Assembly: GCA_934591705.1 (NCBI GenBank)
Contig: CAKTPM010000003.1
Span: 40,533 to 104,532 of the forward strand
From: an uncultured Oscillospiraceae bacterium
Lineage (GTDB): Bacteria > Bacillota > Clostridia > Oscillospirales > Oscillospiraceae
DNA length: 64,000 nt
Direction: 5' to 3'
Shown here: positions 44,395 through 52,812 of the stretch, piece after piece
Numbering within the stretch: the first letter of the stretch is position 1
Layout of the letters: each line of letters starts with the position of its first letter
Program-made: the position numbers and the translations under genes
Notes under the pieces: generated by a model
Told to the model about the DNA's origin: nothing
Seen by the model: only the letters and a program-made list of their open reading frames with translations
Database searches by the model: none

Positions 44395-44628
44395 TTAAAA
44401 TTCCCGCAGCACCAGGTCGGTGACGCCCTCGCCGACGGCGGCCAGGCGCAGGCAGGCCCCGGCATAGTCCCGGCGGATCATGTCCCGCAGGGCGGTGCCG
44501 CCGTGGCAGCCGTGGATGAGCCGCAGGCGGTAGGTGCCCGGCCGGGCCCGGCGCAGGGCCGCGTCGATGCGTACCTTGGCCTGATAGAGATTCTGCCCGT
44601 GGAGATCTATTTCCACAATGCCGCTCAT
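44395..44628 (-). CDS. Small stand-alone Smr-domain protein
   Basis: A 77-residue protein that is nothing but an Smr domain. It has the LDLHG-type start (EIDLHGQNLYQA) and the core motif IHGCHGGTALRD, as in the C-terminal nuclease domain of MutS2. Known Smr domains nick or bind DNA or RNA. The middle glycine of the usual HGxGxG is replaced (HGCHGG). The start at 44628 has a gggaggcgag site. It is transcribed divergently from the YfcE-like gene. Confidence 0.82.
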   Translation of the reverse strand: MSGIVEIDLHGQNLYQAKVRIDAALRRARPGTYRLRLIHGCHGGTALRDMIRRDYAGACLRLAAVGEGVTDLVLREF

Positions 44629-44650
44629 ACCCTCGCCTCCCTTCTTACCC

Positions 44651-44679
44651 ATCATAGTGGAAAACATTTGAAACGGCAA
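44651..44679 (-). promoter_or_regulatory. Promoter of the Smr gene
   Basis: On the minus strand, TTGCCG and TATGAT are 17 bp apart; the site interleaves with the divergent promoter at 44668-44696. Confidence 0.75.
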
Positions 44680-44696
44680 GGTTTTTCTGCTATACT
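44668..44696 (+). promoter_or_regulatory. Promoter of the YfcE-like gene
   Basis: TTGAAA and TATACT are 17 bp apart. The -35 regions of the two divergent promoters overlap, so polymerase can probably use only one at a time. Confidence 0.8.
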
Positions 44697-44723
44697 GCAG
44701 GCAAATATCCGGGAGGTAATGCC

Positions 44724-45191
44724 ATGAAGATCCTTGTTCTCTCCGATTCCCACGGCCACGCGGACGCCATGCGCCGGGCTCTGGAGGCGGTAAGCCCCCA
44801 ATACCTGCTCTTCCTGGGCGACGGGCTCCGGGACCTTGATAAGCTCCGGGCCGAGTACCCCCGGCTCCCGGTGGAGGCCGTGGCCGGCAACTGTGACAGG
44901 GGCGCCCCGGAGCAGGAGGAAAAGCTCATTGAAATAGAGGGCGTGCGCATTTTTATGCTCCACGGCCACACCCGGAATGTGAAGTATGATCCCATGCGCG
45001 CCCTTTACGCCGCCCGGGAATACGGTGCGGACATCCTCCTCTACGGCCACACCCACCGCGCCTGCGTGGACTATGACGGCACCCTCTGGGTCATGAACCC
45101 CGGCACCGTGGGAGACCGCACCCGGGCCGGCTACGGCGTCATCACCGCCGAGCCCGGCGGGCTCGACTGCTCGGTCTATCGCCTGCCCTGA
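44724..45191 (+). CDS. YfcE/MJ0936-type phosphodiesterase
   Basis: A 155-residue calcineurin-fold phosphodiesterase. The metal-binding motifs are VLSDSHGH (residues 5-12), FLGDGLRD, AGNCDRG, LHGHTRNV and YGHTHRACVD. Family members hydrolyse phosphodiesters with two metal ions in the cytosol; the natural substrate is unknown. A gggaggt site precedes the ATG. Confidence 0.92.
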   Translation: MKILVLSDSHGHADAMRRALEAVSPQYLLFLGDGLRDLDKLRAEYPRLPVEAVAGNCDRGAPEQEEKLIEIEGVRIFMLHGHTRNVKYDPMRALYAAREYGADILLYGHTHRACVDYDGTLWVMNPGTVGDRTRAGYGVITAEPGGLDCSVYRLP

Positions 45192-45192
45192 C

Positions 45193-45226
45193 AAAAAAAT
45201 CCGCCCTGTGAGGGGCGGATTTTTTT
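45193..45226. terminator. Bidirectional terminator
   Basis: A atccgcccc-type / ggggcggat stem with long A and T runs lies between the YfcE-like and YgiQ genes, which converge. Confidence 0.93.
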
Positions 45227-45241
45227 ACGCGCGGCGGCGCG

Positions 45242-47206
45242 TTATTTCTTCTTGGCACGGGCCCGGGCGAAGGCCTCCTTCTTCTTGGGGGACATCTTGC
45301 CCTTCTCCCCCTTCCGGGGTCGGCTCACGCCCTGGGGACGGGGCCGAGGTTCCTTTTTCTTTTTCGGCGGCGCTTGCCGCTCCTCGGGCTTCAGGTCGAA
45401 GTACTTCTCCCCCTTCACCGGCCGGATAAGGCACTGGGGGGTAAAACCGATGAGATCCGTGCGCCCGGCTTTTTCCAGCGCCTCGATGACAAGCTCGCGC
45501 TTGTCCTTGCGCGTCCACTGCAAAAGCGCCCTTTGCAGGGCCTTTTCATGGGGATCCCGGGCCACATACACCGGCTGCATGGTCCGGGGGTCGATGCCCG
45601 TATAGTACATGCAGGTGGAGAGGGTGCCGGGGGTGGGATAGAAATCCTGCACCTGCTCGGGCACATGGCCGGTGCGCTTCAGGAAGCAGGCCAGCTCCAC
45701 GGCGTCCGCCAGGGTGCAGCCGGGATGGCTGGACATGAGGTAGGGCACCAGGTACTGCTCCTTTTCATCGGCGTTATTCCGCTTTTGGTACTGCCGCCAG
45801 AACTTCAGGAACACATCAAAGTGGGGCTTGCCCATGTAGTCCAGCACGGACGACACGCAGTGCTCCGGGGCCACCTTCAGCTGCCCGGAGATGTGATAGT
45901 CCACCAGCTCGTTGAAAAACTCCCGGCTTTTATCCTGCAGGAGGTAGTCGTAGCGGATACCGCTGCGGACAAAGACCTTCTTCACCCCGGGGAGCTGGCG
46001 CATCCGGCGCAGAAGCTCCGTATACTCCGAGTGGTCGGCATCGAGATTCCGGCAGGGCTCCGGGGCCAGGCACGAGCGATTTTTGCACATGCCGTGCTCC
46101 TTCTGCTGGCGGCAGGAGGTATGGCGGAAGTTGGCGCTGGGGCCGCCCACATCGTGGATATACCCCCGGAAGAGGGGGTCGTGGGTGAGCATTTCCGCCT
46201 CCCGCAGGCAGCTTTCGATGCTGCGGGAGGTGACCATCCGGCCCTGGTGCAGGGCCAGGGCGCAGAAGCTGCACCCGCCGAAGCAGCCCCGGTTGTGGCA
46301 CACGGAGAAGCGCACCTCCTCGATGGCGGGCACCCCCTCCTTATACATGGGGTGTACCTCCCGGACATAGGGCAGGTCGTAGAGCCGGTCCAGCTCATGC
46401 CGGGGCAGGGGCCGCTGGGGGGGATTGACCACCAGCACCCGGCCCTCGCAGGGCTGCAGCAGGGCCCGGCCCCGGATGGGGTCATGCTCCTCATATTGGA
46501 GCTTGGTCGCCGCGGCGTAGGCGGCCTTATCCTCCCGCACCGCCTCATAGGAGGGGCAGGGAAGCTTGTGGAAGCGGCAGCTCTCGCCGGTGGGGTCAAT
46601 GTAGGCGGTGCCCCGGACATCGGTGATGCTGCCGATGGGCTCCCGGGCGGCCAGCCGCCGGGCGATCTCCCGGGTGGCGGTCTCCCCCATGCCGTAGACC
46701 AAAAGGTCGGCGGGGGCGTCAAAGAGGATGCCCCGGCGCACCTTATCGTCCCAGTAGTCATAGTGGGCGCAGCGCCGGAGACTGGCCTCCAGGCCGCCGA
46801 TCACGATGGGGGTATCCGGAAAGGCCTCGCGCGCACGGTTGGCATAGACGATGGTGGGCCGGTCGGGCCGGAAGCCCATCTTCCCGCCGGGGCTGTAGAG
46901 ATCCTGGGACCGGCGGCGCTTGGCGGCGGTGTAATGGGCCACCATGGAGTCCAAATTGCCGCCGCCGATGAGCACGGCATACCGGGGCTTGCCCATGTCC
47001 CGGATGGCCTGGGCATCGTGCCAGTCCGGCTGAGGCAGCACCGCCACCCGGTAGCCCTCGGCTTCCAGAAGGCGGGCGATGAGGGTGGAGCCGAAGCTGG
47101 GGTGATCGATGTAGGCATCGGCGGTGATCACCAGAAAGTCATAGTAGTACCAGCCCCGCTGCACCATCTCCTCCCGGCTCACCGGCAGAAATTCCGTACC
47201 TCGCAT
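45242..47206 (-). CDS. YgiQ family radical SAM protein
   Basis: A 654-residue radical SAM protein of the YgiQ family, whose reaction is not established. The N-terminus FLPVSREEM...DHPSFGSTLIARLLE and the cluster motif CFGGCSFCAL (C-x3-C-x2-C, about residues 305-316) are present. The last 40 residues are a Lys/Arg/Pro-rich basic tail. It lies 2 bases downstream of the histidine phosphatase gene, within a three-gene minus-strand operon. Confidence 0.92.
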   Translation of the reverse strand: MRGTEFLPVSREEMVQRGWYYYDFLVITADAYIDHPSFGSTLIARLLEAEGYRVAVLPQPDWHDAQAIRDMGKPRYAVLIGGGNLDSMVAHYTAAKRRRSQDLYSPGGKMGFRPDRPTIVYANRAREAFPDTPIVIGGLEASLRRCAHYDYWDDKVRRGILFDAPADLLVYGMGETATREIARRLAAREPIGSITDVRGTAYIDPTGESCRFHKLPCPSYEAVREDKAAYAAATKLQYEEHDPIRGRALLQPCEGRVLVVNPPQRPLPRHELDRLYDLPYVREVHPMYKEGVPAIEEVRFSVCHNRGCFGGCSFCALALHQGRMVTSRSIESCLREAEMLTHDPLFRGYIHDVGGPSANFRHTSCRQQKEHGMCKNRSCLAPEPCRNLDADHSEYTELLRRMRQLPGVKKVFVRSGIRYDYLLQDKSREFFNELVDYHISGQLKVAPEHCVSSVLDYMGKPHFDVFLKFWRQYQKRNNADEKEQYLVPYLMSSHPGCTLADAVELACFLKRTGHVPEQVQDFYPTPGTLSTCMYYTGIDPRTMQPVYVARDPHEKALQRALLQWTRKDKRELVIEALEKAGRTDLIGFTPQCLIRPVKGEKYFDLKPEERQAPPKKKKEPRPRPQGVSRPRKGEKGKMSPKKKEAFARARAKKK

Positions 47207-47208
47207 GC

Positions 47209-47856
47209 TTACTCCCTCCGAATTTTGGGGCGGGTGCTGAGCCCCGCCGCCAGCAGGTGGCTGTTGTCATCCCGGAAGATGACCCGGGCGCGGCCGTCCT
47301 CCATCTCCACCAGAGACACGGCGGTATTGTCGCAGTAGTCCACCTTGCCCACATCCTCTAAGGTGCCCCCGGCCAGGATGGTCAGCACCGTGCGCATGGC
47401 CGCACCGTGGGAGAAGATGGCGATGGTCTGGCCGTCATGCTCCGCCGCCACCCCCCGCAGGGCAGGCAAAAAGCGGTCCAGCACCTGCTGGGCCGTTTCC
47501 CCGCCGGCGACATGGAAGCGCTCTAAGTGGTAGTTGAAGTTCTCGGACTGCTGGTGGTCATTTTCAAAAATATCGTCCCAGGTGCGGCCCTCCCACACGC
47601 CCATGTTGTACTCCCGGAAGCACTCGTTGGTGTGCAGGGGCAGGTGCTTGGGCACATAGATGGCCTGGGCGGTGGTGCGGGTGCGCAGCAGATCCGAGGC
47701 GTACACCGCGTCGATGTGCACCGGGGCAAAGCGCTCCTCCAGGGCCTTGATCTGCAAAAAGCCCGTCTCGGTGATGCCGCCGTCGGTATGGCCCTGGGCC
47801 TGGCGCAGCAGGTTGCCCTCGGCCTGGGCATGGCGAATGATATAAACCTTGGTCAC
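47209..47856 (-). CDS. Histidine phosphatase family protein
   Basis: A 215-residue phosphoglycerate-mutase-fold phosphatase. The phospho-accepting motif is RHAQAEGN (residues 6-13), a variant of RHGxT, and the second catalytic His is in FSHGAAMRTV. I take the GTG at 47856, which overlaps the TGA of the upstream gene (GTGA) and gives the normal M-T-K-V-Y-I-I-R-H start; an ATG at 47871 is in frame but has no spaced ribosome site. The substrate is unknown. Confidence 0.85.
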   Translation of the reverse strand: MTKVYIIRHAQAEGNLLRQAQGHTDGGITETGFLQIKALEERFAPVHIDAVYASDLLRTRTTAQAIYVPKHLPLHTNECFREYNMGVWEGRTWDDIFENDHQQSENFNYHLERFHVAGGETAQQVLDRFLPALRGVAAEHDGQTIAIFSHGAAMRTVLTILAGGTLEDVGKVDYCDNTAVSLVEMEDGRARVIFRDDNSHLLAAGLSTRPKIRRE

Positions 47857-48602
47857 AGTACCGTCACCCATCCTTTCATTTCCTTGATGGCCTCGTCCAC
47901 CGCGCCGGTCTCGGCCAGGGAGAAGTCCACCGTCATGGCCCCGTGGCCATAGCTGTCAAAGGCGCACTCGGCATTGGCTCCGTCGCAGTCGGGCAGGAGC
48001 AGAAATGCCTTGTCGTTCCGCCGGCGGATGTCCTGGATGTCCAGGGACAGGCCCGTTCCGACGACAAGCCCCGCCCCCCGGCGGGCCATCTGCTCGGCGG
48101 CGGCGGCAAAGAGGGGCCGGTCTCCGGCCCGTAGGGTCTGCATCTCGGCGGCGGAGGGGTTGCCGGTGCGGACAAGGGCGAAGGCCGCCTTATCCGCCGG
48201 CACGGCGCACACATCGCCCCCCAGATAGGGATTCACGGTGACGGCGTCGGCGCCGTAGTCCCACCAGGCGTCCGGCTCGCCGGTGCCCACCCCCAGGATC
48301 ACATAGAAGCCCTTGTTTTTGGCCGCGGTCACCACATGCTGCAGCACCTCGGCGCCCATCATGCCCCGACGCAGATAGCTGGCGGCATGGATCACCACGG
48401 CGGGGAGCTTGCCCTCGGCGGCGTCTAATGCCCGGGTGCTGAAAAAGCGGATGCTCTCAGCGTCGGTCATGGGGCCGGGGCCGTATATCTCCTCAAAATT
48501 CCGCCGCACCTTCTGGGGGACCTTTTCCAATTCCGGCCGCAGACCCAGGGCGACAGGGGTTTTCTTTTCGCGGATAGCCGCCTGTAATTTCTCTATGGAC
48601 AT
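47853..48602 (-). CDS. PyrF-like (OMP decarboxylase fold) protein lacking the catalytic residues
   Basis: A 249-residue protein whose middle clearly matches type 2 orotidine-5'-phosphate decarboxylase: ADAVTVNPYLGGD, then LVRTGNPSAAEMQT. The residues that do the chemistry are gone. LGLDP has become LGLRP, the D-x-K-R-x-D-I segment is replaced by LGVGTGEPD, and the phosphate-binding PGxGAQGG end reads LPDCDGANA. It is therefore unlikely to decarboxylate OMP. It heads an operon with a histidine phosphatase and YgiQ, and has a good promoter. The function is unknown. Confidence 0.75.
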   Translation of the reverse strand: MSIEKLQAAIREKKTPVALGLRPELEKVPQKVRRNFEEIYGPGPMTDAESIRFFSTRALDAAEGKLPAVVIHAASYLRRGMMGAEVLQHVVTAAKNKGFYVILGVGTGEPDAWWDYGADAVTVNPYLGGDVCAVPADKAAFALVRTGNPSAAEMQTLRAGDRPLFAAAAEQMARRGAGLVVGTGLSLDIQDIRRRNDKAFLLLPDCDGANAECAFDSYGHGAMTVDFSLAETGAVDEAIKEMKGWVTVL

Positions 48603-48631
48603 GACATCTGCCTCCTTATCATCAAAGTTTT

Positions 48632-48660
48632 ATTATACCGAGGTTAACGCATTTTGGCAA
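48632..48660 (-). promoter_or_regulatory. Promoter of the PyrF-like operon
   Basis: On the minus strand, TTGCCA and TATAAT are 17 bp apart, about 30 bases upstream of the ATG. Confidence 0.8.
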
Positions 48661-48734
48661 CTGTCCGGGCGGTGTTTTTTCGCACATTCGGCACATACTG
48701 ACAGGGCAAGCTGAATAAAAGGAGGTTTCGGAGG

Positions 48735-48914
48735 ATGAAGACGCCCGATTTTTTCCGGGGCATGTGCATCGGCCTGGCGCTGGGCGCGGCAGTGGACATG
48801 GTCCTCTGCGGCGGCAAGACCAAAAAATGCAGGACCGCCGCCGGCAAGGCCATGCAGCGCATGGGCTGCGCCATGGACAGTGCCATGCAGGACATCAGCA
48901 GCATGCTGAAGTGA
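48735..48914 (+). CDS. 59-residue protein with N-terminal hydrophobic helix (YtxH-like)
   Basis: A short gene with two overlapping purine-rich ribosome sites (aaaggagg and ggagg) just before the ATG. The product has one short hydrophobic stretch (residues 8-25, GMCIGLALGAAVDMVLCGG) followed by a basic, Met/Cys/Ala-rich amphipathic helix. This resembles small YtxH-type membrane proteins. It has no assigned function and sits alone between the PyrF-like operon and the ABC transporter. Confidence 0.65.
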   Translation: MKTPDFFRGMCIGLALGAAVDMVLCGGKTKKCRTAAGKAMQRMGCAMDSAMQDISSMLK

Positions 48915-48953
48915 CCCGCTCCGCCCCGCCGGCGCGGCCGGGACGGTGGTTTG

Positions 48954-48977
48954 CAGGTGGGGCCCAGGCCCCACCTG
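48954..48977 (+). terminator. Hairpin after the 59-residue gene
   Basis: An 11-bp stem (caggtggggcc / ggccccacctg) lies 40 bases after the stop. No clear T-run follows, so termination is uncertain. Confidence 0.5.
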
Positions 48978-49008
48978 TAAACTTCCTGTAAATTCCCGGC
49001 GGCCGCCC

Positions 49009-49037
49009 TTGCTTTTTTTGCGCATCCTTATTAAAAT
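49009..49037 (+). promoter_or_regulatory. Promoter of the ABC transporter gene
   Basis: TTGCTT and TAAAAT are 17 bp apart. An imperfect inverted repeat (ttttttgcg / cgcaaaaaa, 49013-49048) spans the site. Confidence 0.7.
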
Positions 49038-49071
49038 ACGCAAAAAAGGTACTATGGGGAGTGGTGCGCTC

Positions 49072-52000
49072 ATGCTGGAGCTTCACAACATCAAAAAGAC
49101 ATACACCACCGGCGGCGAGAGTGTGGAGGCCCTGCGGGGCGTGGACATCCAGTTCCGGGAGAGCGAATTTGTGGCCATCCTCGGTCAGTCCGGCTGCGGC
49201 AAAACCACCATGCTCAACATCATCGGCGGCCTGGACCAATATACCGAGGGGGACCTTGTCATCAACGGCCGCTCCACCAAGGACTATTCCGACCGGGACT
49301 GGGACACCTACCGCAACCACTCCGTGGGCTTCGTGTTCCAGAGCTATCAGCTCATCCCCCACCAGACGGTGCTGCAGAATGTGGAGCTGGCCCTGACCCT
49401 TTCGGGGGTGGGCAAGCGGGAGCGCCGGGAGCGGGCCAAGGCCGCCCTGGAGCGGGTGGGCCTGGGAGACCAGCTGCGCAAGCGCCCCGGGGAGATGTCC
49501 GGCGGCCAGATGCAGCGGGTGGCCATCGCCCGGGCCATCGTCAACGACCCGGACATCATCCTGGCCGACGAGCCCACCGGCGCCCTGGACAGCGAGACCT
49601 CCGTGCAGGTCATGGACATTCTCCAGGAGATCGCCCGGGACCGGCTGGTGATCATGGTGACCCACAACCCGGAGCTGGCCCAGCGGTATGCCACCCGCAT
49701 CATCCGGGTGCTGGATGGCCGGGTGCTGGACGATACCGCCCCCCTGAGCCCTCAGGAGGCAGACGGCCTGCGCCGGCAGGACGCCCGGCGGCTGGAGGAG
49801 CGGAGCTTTGAGGATGACCGCCGGCCCTCCATGTCCCTGTTCACCTCCTTCGGGCTCTCCCTGCGGAACCTGATGACCAAAAAGGGCCGCACCACCCTCA
49901 CCGCCTTTGCCGGGTCCATCGGCATCATCGGCATCGCCCTCATCTTCTCGGTGTCCCAGGGCACCAATGACTACATAGACACCATTCAGGAGGACACCCT
50001 CTCGTCTTATCCCCTGTCCATCACGGCGGAAACGGCGGATATGTCCTCCATGCTCACCGGCTTTGCCGCCATCAAGGGGGACAGCAGCAAGGAGAATGCC
50101 GACGGCACCGTGTCCGAGACCTCGGTGGTGGGGCAGATCCTGGCCCAGGTGGGCACCAACGATCTGCGCTCCTTCAAGGCCCACCTGGAGCGCAATATGA
50201 AGAAGCTCCAGGACGGCTTCAACGACCTGCAGTACTCCTACGGCGTGGAGCCGCAGATCTACACCATCGACTGCAACGGTGCGCTTCTGTGCGCCAATCC
50301 CAGCGAGCTGTTCAACACCCTCATGTCCGGCTACAGCTCCGCCATGGTCACCGGCACCGGCGTCTTTGCCCGGATGCTGGACAATGTGCCGCTGCTGGAG
50401 GGGCAGTACGATGTGCTGGCGGGCCGCTGGCCGGCGGCATACAATGAGCTGCTGCTGGTGCTGCCGGACGCCTGCAGTCTGCTGGACTACACCACCTACG
50501 CCATCGGCCTCAGGGACCAGCAGGAGCTCAAGGACATGATGGCCGACATCATGGACGGCAAGGAGGTGGAGCTGGGCGAGAGCACCCTGCAGTGGAGCTA
50601 CCAGGATCTCCTGAACCTCCAGTTCCGCCTGCTCAATGCCGCGGACTACTACCGCTACAACGCCGAGTACAAGGTCTGGGAGGATATGCGGAGGGACGAC
50701 GCCTACATGCAGGACCTCTATGACAAGGGCGAGCCGCTGCAGGTGGTGGGCATCGTGACCCAGAAGTCCGGCATCGCCGCCGGGGCCCTGACCCCCGGCT
50801 TTGCGTATCTGCCCTCCCTTACCGAGCATGTCATCGCCAACGCCGCCGACGCCCCGGTGGTAAAGGCCCAGCTGGCGGATGAGAAGGTGGATGTCTTCTC
50901 CGGGCGCACCTTCGCCGACCTGGAATCCGACGGCGGCAGCTCCCTGGACTTCGCCGACATGATCACCGTGGACAAGGACGCTCTCTCCCGGGCCTTCGGC
51001 GGCGGCGTGGATGAAAAAAAGCTCGAGACCCTTTCCAAGGGGGCGGTAAAGAGCATGCAGCGCTCCGTCACCGCCGATACCACCGCCGCCAAAAAGCTGC
51101 TGGATGCAACGCTCCAGTCCCTTTGCGAGGGACTTTTGGCGGATGCCGCCGACCCCCTCACCGGGGCCATCCCGGCGGATAAGACCCCCCAGGAGCTGGT
51201 GGACGCCTACCTGGCCAAGCCGGAGCCGGCGAAGCTCATGGGCAAGATCACCAGTGCTTACCTGATCCCGGCGGATGCCCAGAGGCAGTTCTTCGGGGCC
51301 CTGCTGCAGGGTCTCATCCCGGCCTATCAGGCCGCCTACACCGCCGCCATGACACCGCCCACCGGCCCGGGCACCGAGACCCCCGATCCCGGCACCGGCA
51401 CCCCTGATCCCGGCACCCCCGATCCCGGCACCGGCACCGAGACCCCCACCACCCCCGGAGAGGGCGGCGGTACGGCCGGCGCCCCCGGCGGCGCGACCGG
51501 CGGCACAGGCACAGGTACAGGTACAGGTACTGGTACTGGTACAGGCACTGGCACTGGCACTGGCACCGGCACCGGCACTGGCACCGGCGGCAGCACCGGC
51601 GGAGAGGCCGGCGGAGAGACCCCCACGCCGCCGGTGACAGATCCCCTGGCCGCCCTGCGCAAGGCGGTGGTGGCCGGCTTTACCGCCAACGAGGCGGTGC
51701 AGACCGCCTCCGCCCAGATGGCCGTGAAGATGACCGAGGCCGCGGTGCAGAAAAATGTGCTCACCGCCTTCGGCGACTATGTGCAGAGCTTCACGGGGGT
51801 TATGTCCGACGCCTTCCATGTGGATGAAAAGGCCATCGCCGACGCCTTCCACTTCAACCTGGATGAGGAGGAGCTGGAGCGGCTGATGAGCGTGGCCATG
51901 GGCAAGACCTCCGCCGCCAATGCCGCCGGGAACCTCCGCACCCTGGGCTATGCCGACCTGGCGGAGCCCACAGGCATTTTCGTCTACCTGAAGGACTTTG

Positions 52001-52542
52001 AGGCAAAGGACGAATTTCTCAGCTTCATCGACCGCTATAACGACAAGATGGAGGCCGACGGCCAGGAGGAGCAGGTCATCACCTATACGGATATCACCGG
52101 GGTGCTGATGTCCTCGGTGACCACCATCATCGACGCCGTGACCTATGTGCTCATCGCCTTTGTGGCCATCTCTCTGATCGTGTCGTCCATCATGATCGGC
52201 GTCATCACGCTCATCTCTGTGCAGGAGCGCACCCGGGAGATCGGCATCCTCCGGGCCATCGGTGCCTCCAAGCGCAATGTGTCCAGCATGTTCAACGCCG
52301 AGACCGTGATCATCGGCTTCATCTCCGGCGCCCTGGGCGTCTCCATCACCTACCTTCTGTGCATCCCCATCAACATCATCCTCCACAAGGTCACGGGGAT
52401 CGTTACCCTCAGTGCGGTCCTGCCGCTGCCGGTGGCCCTGGTGCTGGTGGCCATCAGCGTGGCCCTGACGCTCTTTGCCGGCATCATCCCCTCCCGCAGC
52501 GCCGCCCGCAAGGACCCGGTGGTGGCCCTGCGCACGGAATAA
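49072..52542 (+). CDS. MacB-type ABC transporter, ATPase fused to FtsX-like permease
   Basis: A 1156-residue single-chain ABC protein. Residues 1-225 are the ATPase (Walker A GQSGCGKTT near 38-46, signature MSGGQMQRVAIARA, Walker B IILADEPTGALD). A first helix lies at about 276-295, then a very large extracytoplasmic region to about 1010, then three helices of the FtsX/MacB permease fold with RTREIGILRAIGAS. A Pro/Thr/Gly linker near 760-850 includes 14 Gly-Thr pairs. MacB-type systems export peptides or act as mechanotransmitters for lipoproteins. The start at 49072 follows ggggag; an in-frame ATG at 49054 is possible. Confidence 0.9.
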   Translation: MLELHNIKKTYTTGGESVEALRGVDIQFRESEFVAILGQSGCGKTTMLNIIGGLDQYTEGDLVINGRSTKDYSDRDWDTYRNHSVGFVFQSYQLIPHQTVLQNVELALTLSGVGKRERRERAKAALERVGLGDQLRKRPGEMSGGQMQRVAIARAIVNDPDIILADEPTGALDSETSVQVMDILQEIARDRLVIMVTHNPELAQRYATRIIRVLDGRVLDDTAPLSPQEADGLRRQDARRLEERSFEDDRRPSMSLFTSFGLSLRNLMTKKGRTTLTAFAGSIGIIGIALIFSVSQGTNDYIDTIQEDTLSSYPLSITAETADMSSMLTGFAAIKGDSSKENADGTVSETSVVGQILAQVGTNDLRSFKAHLERNMKKLQDGFNDLQYSYGVEPQIYTIDCNGALLCANPSELFNTLMSGYSSAMVTGTGVFARMLDNVPLLEGQYDVLAGRWPAAYNELLLVLPDACSLLDYTTYAIGLRDQQELKDMMADIMDGKEVELGESTLQWSYQDLLNLQFRLLNAADYYRYNAEYKVWEDMRRDDAYMQDLYDKGEPLQVVGIVTQKSGIAAGALTPGFAYLPSLTEHVIANAADAPVVKAQLADEKVDVFSGRTFADLESDGGSSLDFADMITVDKDALSRAFGGGVDEKKLETLSKGAVKSMQRSVTADTTAAKKLLDATLQSLCEGLLADAADPLTGAIPADKTPQELVDAYLAKPEPAKLMGKITSAYLIPADAQRQFFGALLQGLIPAYQAAYTAAMTPPTGPGTETPDPGTGTPDPGTPDPGTGTETPTTPGEGGGTAGAPGGATGGTGTGTGTGTGTGTGTGTGTGTGTGTGTGGSTGGEAGGETPTPPVTDPLAALRKAVVAGFTANEAVQTASAQMAVKMTEAAVQKNVLTAFGDYVQSFTGVMSDAFHVDEKAIADAFHFNLDEEELERLMSVAMGKTSAANAAGNLRTLGYADLAEPTGIFVYLKDFEAKDEFLSFIDRYNDKMEADGQEEQVITYTDITGVLMSSVTTIIDAVTYVLIAFVAISLIVSSIMIGVITLISVQERTREIGILRAIGASKRNVSSMFNAETVIIGFISGALGVSITYLLCIPINIILHKVTGIVTLSAVLPLPVALVLVAISVALTLFAGIIPSRSAARKDPVVALRTE
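51502..51585 (+). repeat. Coding microsatellite, 14 x 6-bp Gly-Thr units
   Basis: Fourteen GG(C/T)AC(A/T/C) hexamers run without a break inside the ABC transporter gene. Third bases of codons vary in blocks (ACA, then ACT, then ACC), as expected after unit duplication. Changes in copy number would stay in frame. Confidence 0.9.
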
Positions 52543-52549
52543 GCGTCCC

Positions 52550-52582
52550 CTCACCCCGGGGAGGTCTCCTCCCCGGGGTGAG
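52550..52582 (+). other. Strong hairpin after the ABC transporter gene
   Basis: A perfect 15-bp stem (ctcaccccggggagg / cctccccggggtgag) with a 3-base loop begins 8 bases after the stop. It is followed by A residues rather than T, so it may protect the mRNA end more than terminate. Confidence 0.6.
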
Positions 52583-52613
52583 AAAAATAAAGCAAAATCT
52601 TTCGCTTTATCCC

Positions 52614-52641
52614 TTGACAATTCCCCGATTTTTGGTATAAT
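52614..52641 (+). promoter_or_regulatory. Promoter of tRNA-Ser
   Basis: Perfect consensus hexamers TTGACA and TATAAT are 16 bp apart, with the tRNA starting about 34 bases after the predicted start site. Confidence 0.9.
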
Positions 52642-52681
52642 TGTCCGTGCTGTTGCAAAACTACATACGCATTATGGACAC

Positions 52682-52773
52682 GCAGTGGTATCGAAGTGGT
52701 CATAACGAGCACGACTGGAAATCGTGTTGCCGTCAAAAGCGGCACGAGGGTTCAAATCCCTCCCACTGCGCCA
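52682..52773 (+). tRNA. tRNA-Ser(GGA)
   Basis: The acceptor stem GCAGTGG/CCACTGC is perfect, with discriminator G and an encoded CCA. The anticodon stem cacga/tcgtg holds the loop CTGGAAA with anticodon GGA, reading UCC serine codons. The T arm is gaggg-ttcaaat-ccctc. A long variable arm (ttgccgtcaaaagcggca) is typical of class II serine tRNAs. Total 92 bases including CCA. Confidence 0.96.
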
Positions 52774-52775
52774 AA

Positions 52776-52812
52776 AAGACATCCATCCCTTTTGGGGTGG
52801 GTGTCTTTTTTA
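52776..52812 (+). terminator. Terminator of tRNA-Ser
   Basis: A hairpin (gacatccatccc / ggggtgggtgtc) with a run of T begins just after the CCA end. Confidence 0.9.

Noticed and set aside
48895..52620. A 1241-codon open frame antisense to the ABC transporter gene
   Set aside because: It is the shadow of a GC-rich gene: its product is Gly/His/Gln-rich low complexity, has no ribosome site, and the + strand frame has all MacB-type motifs.
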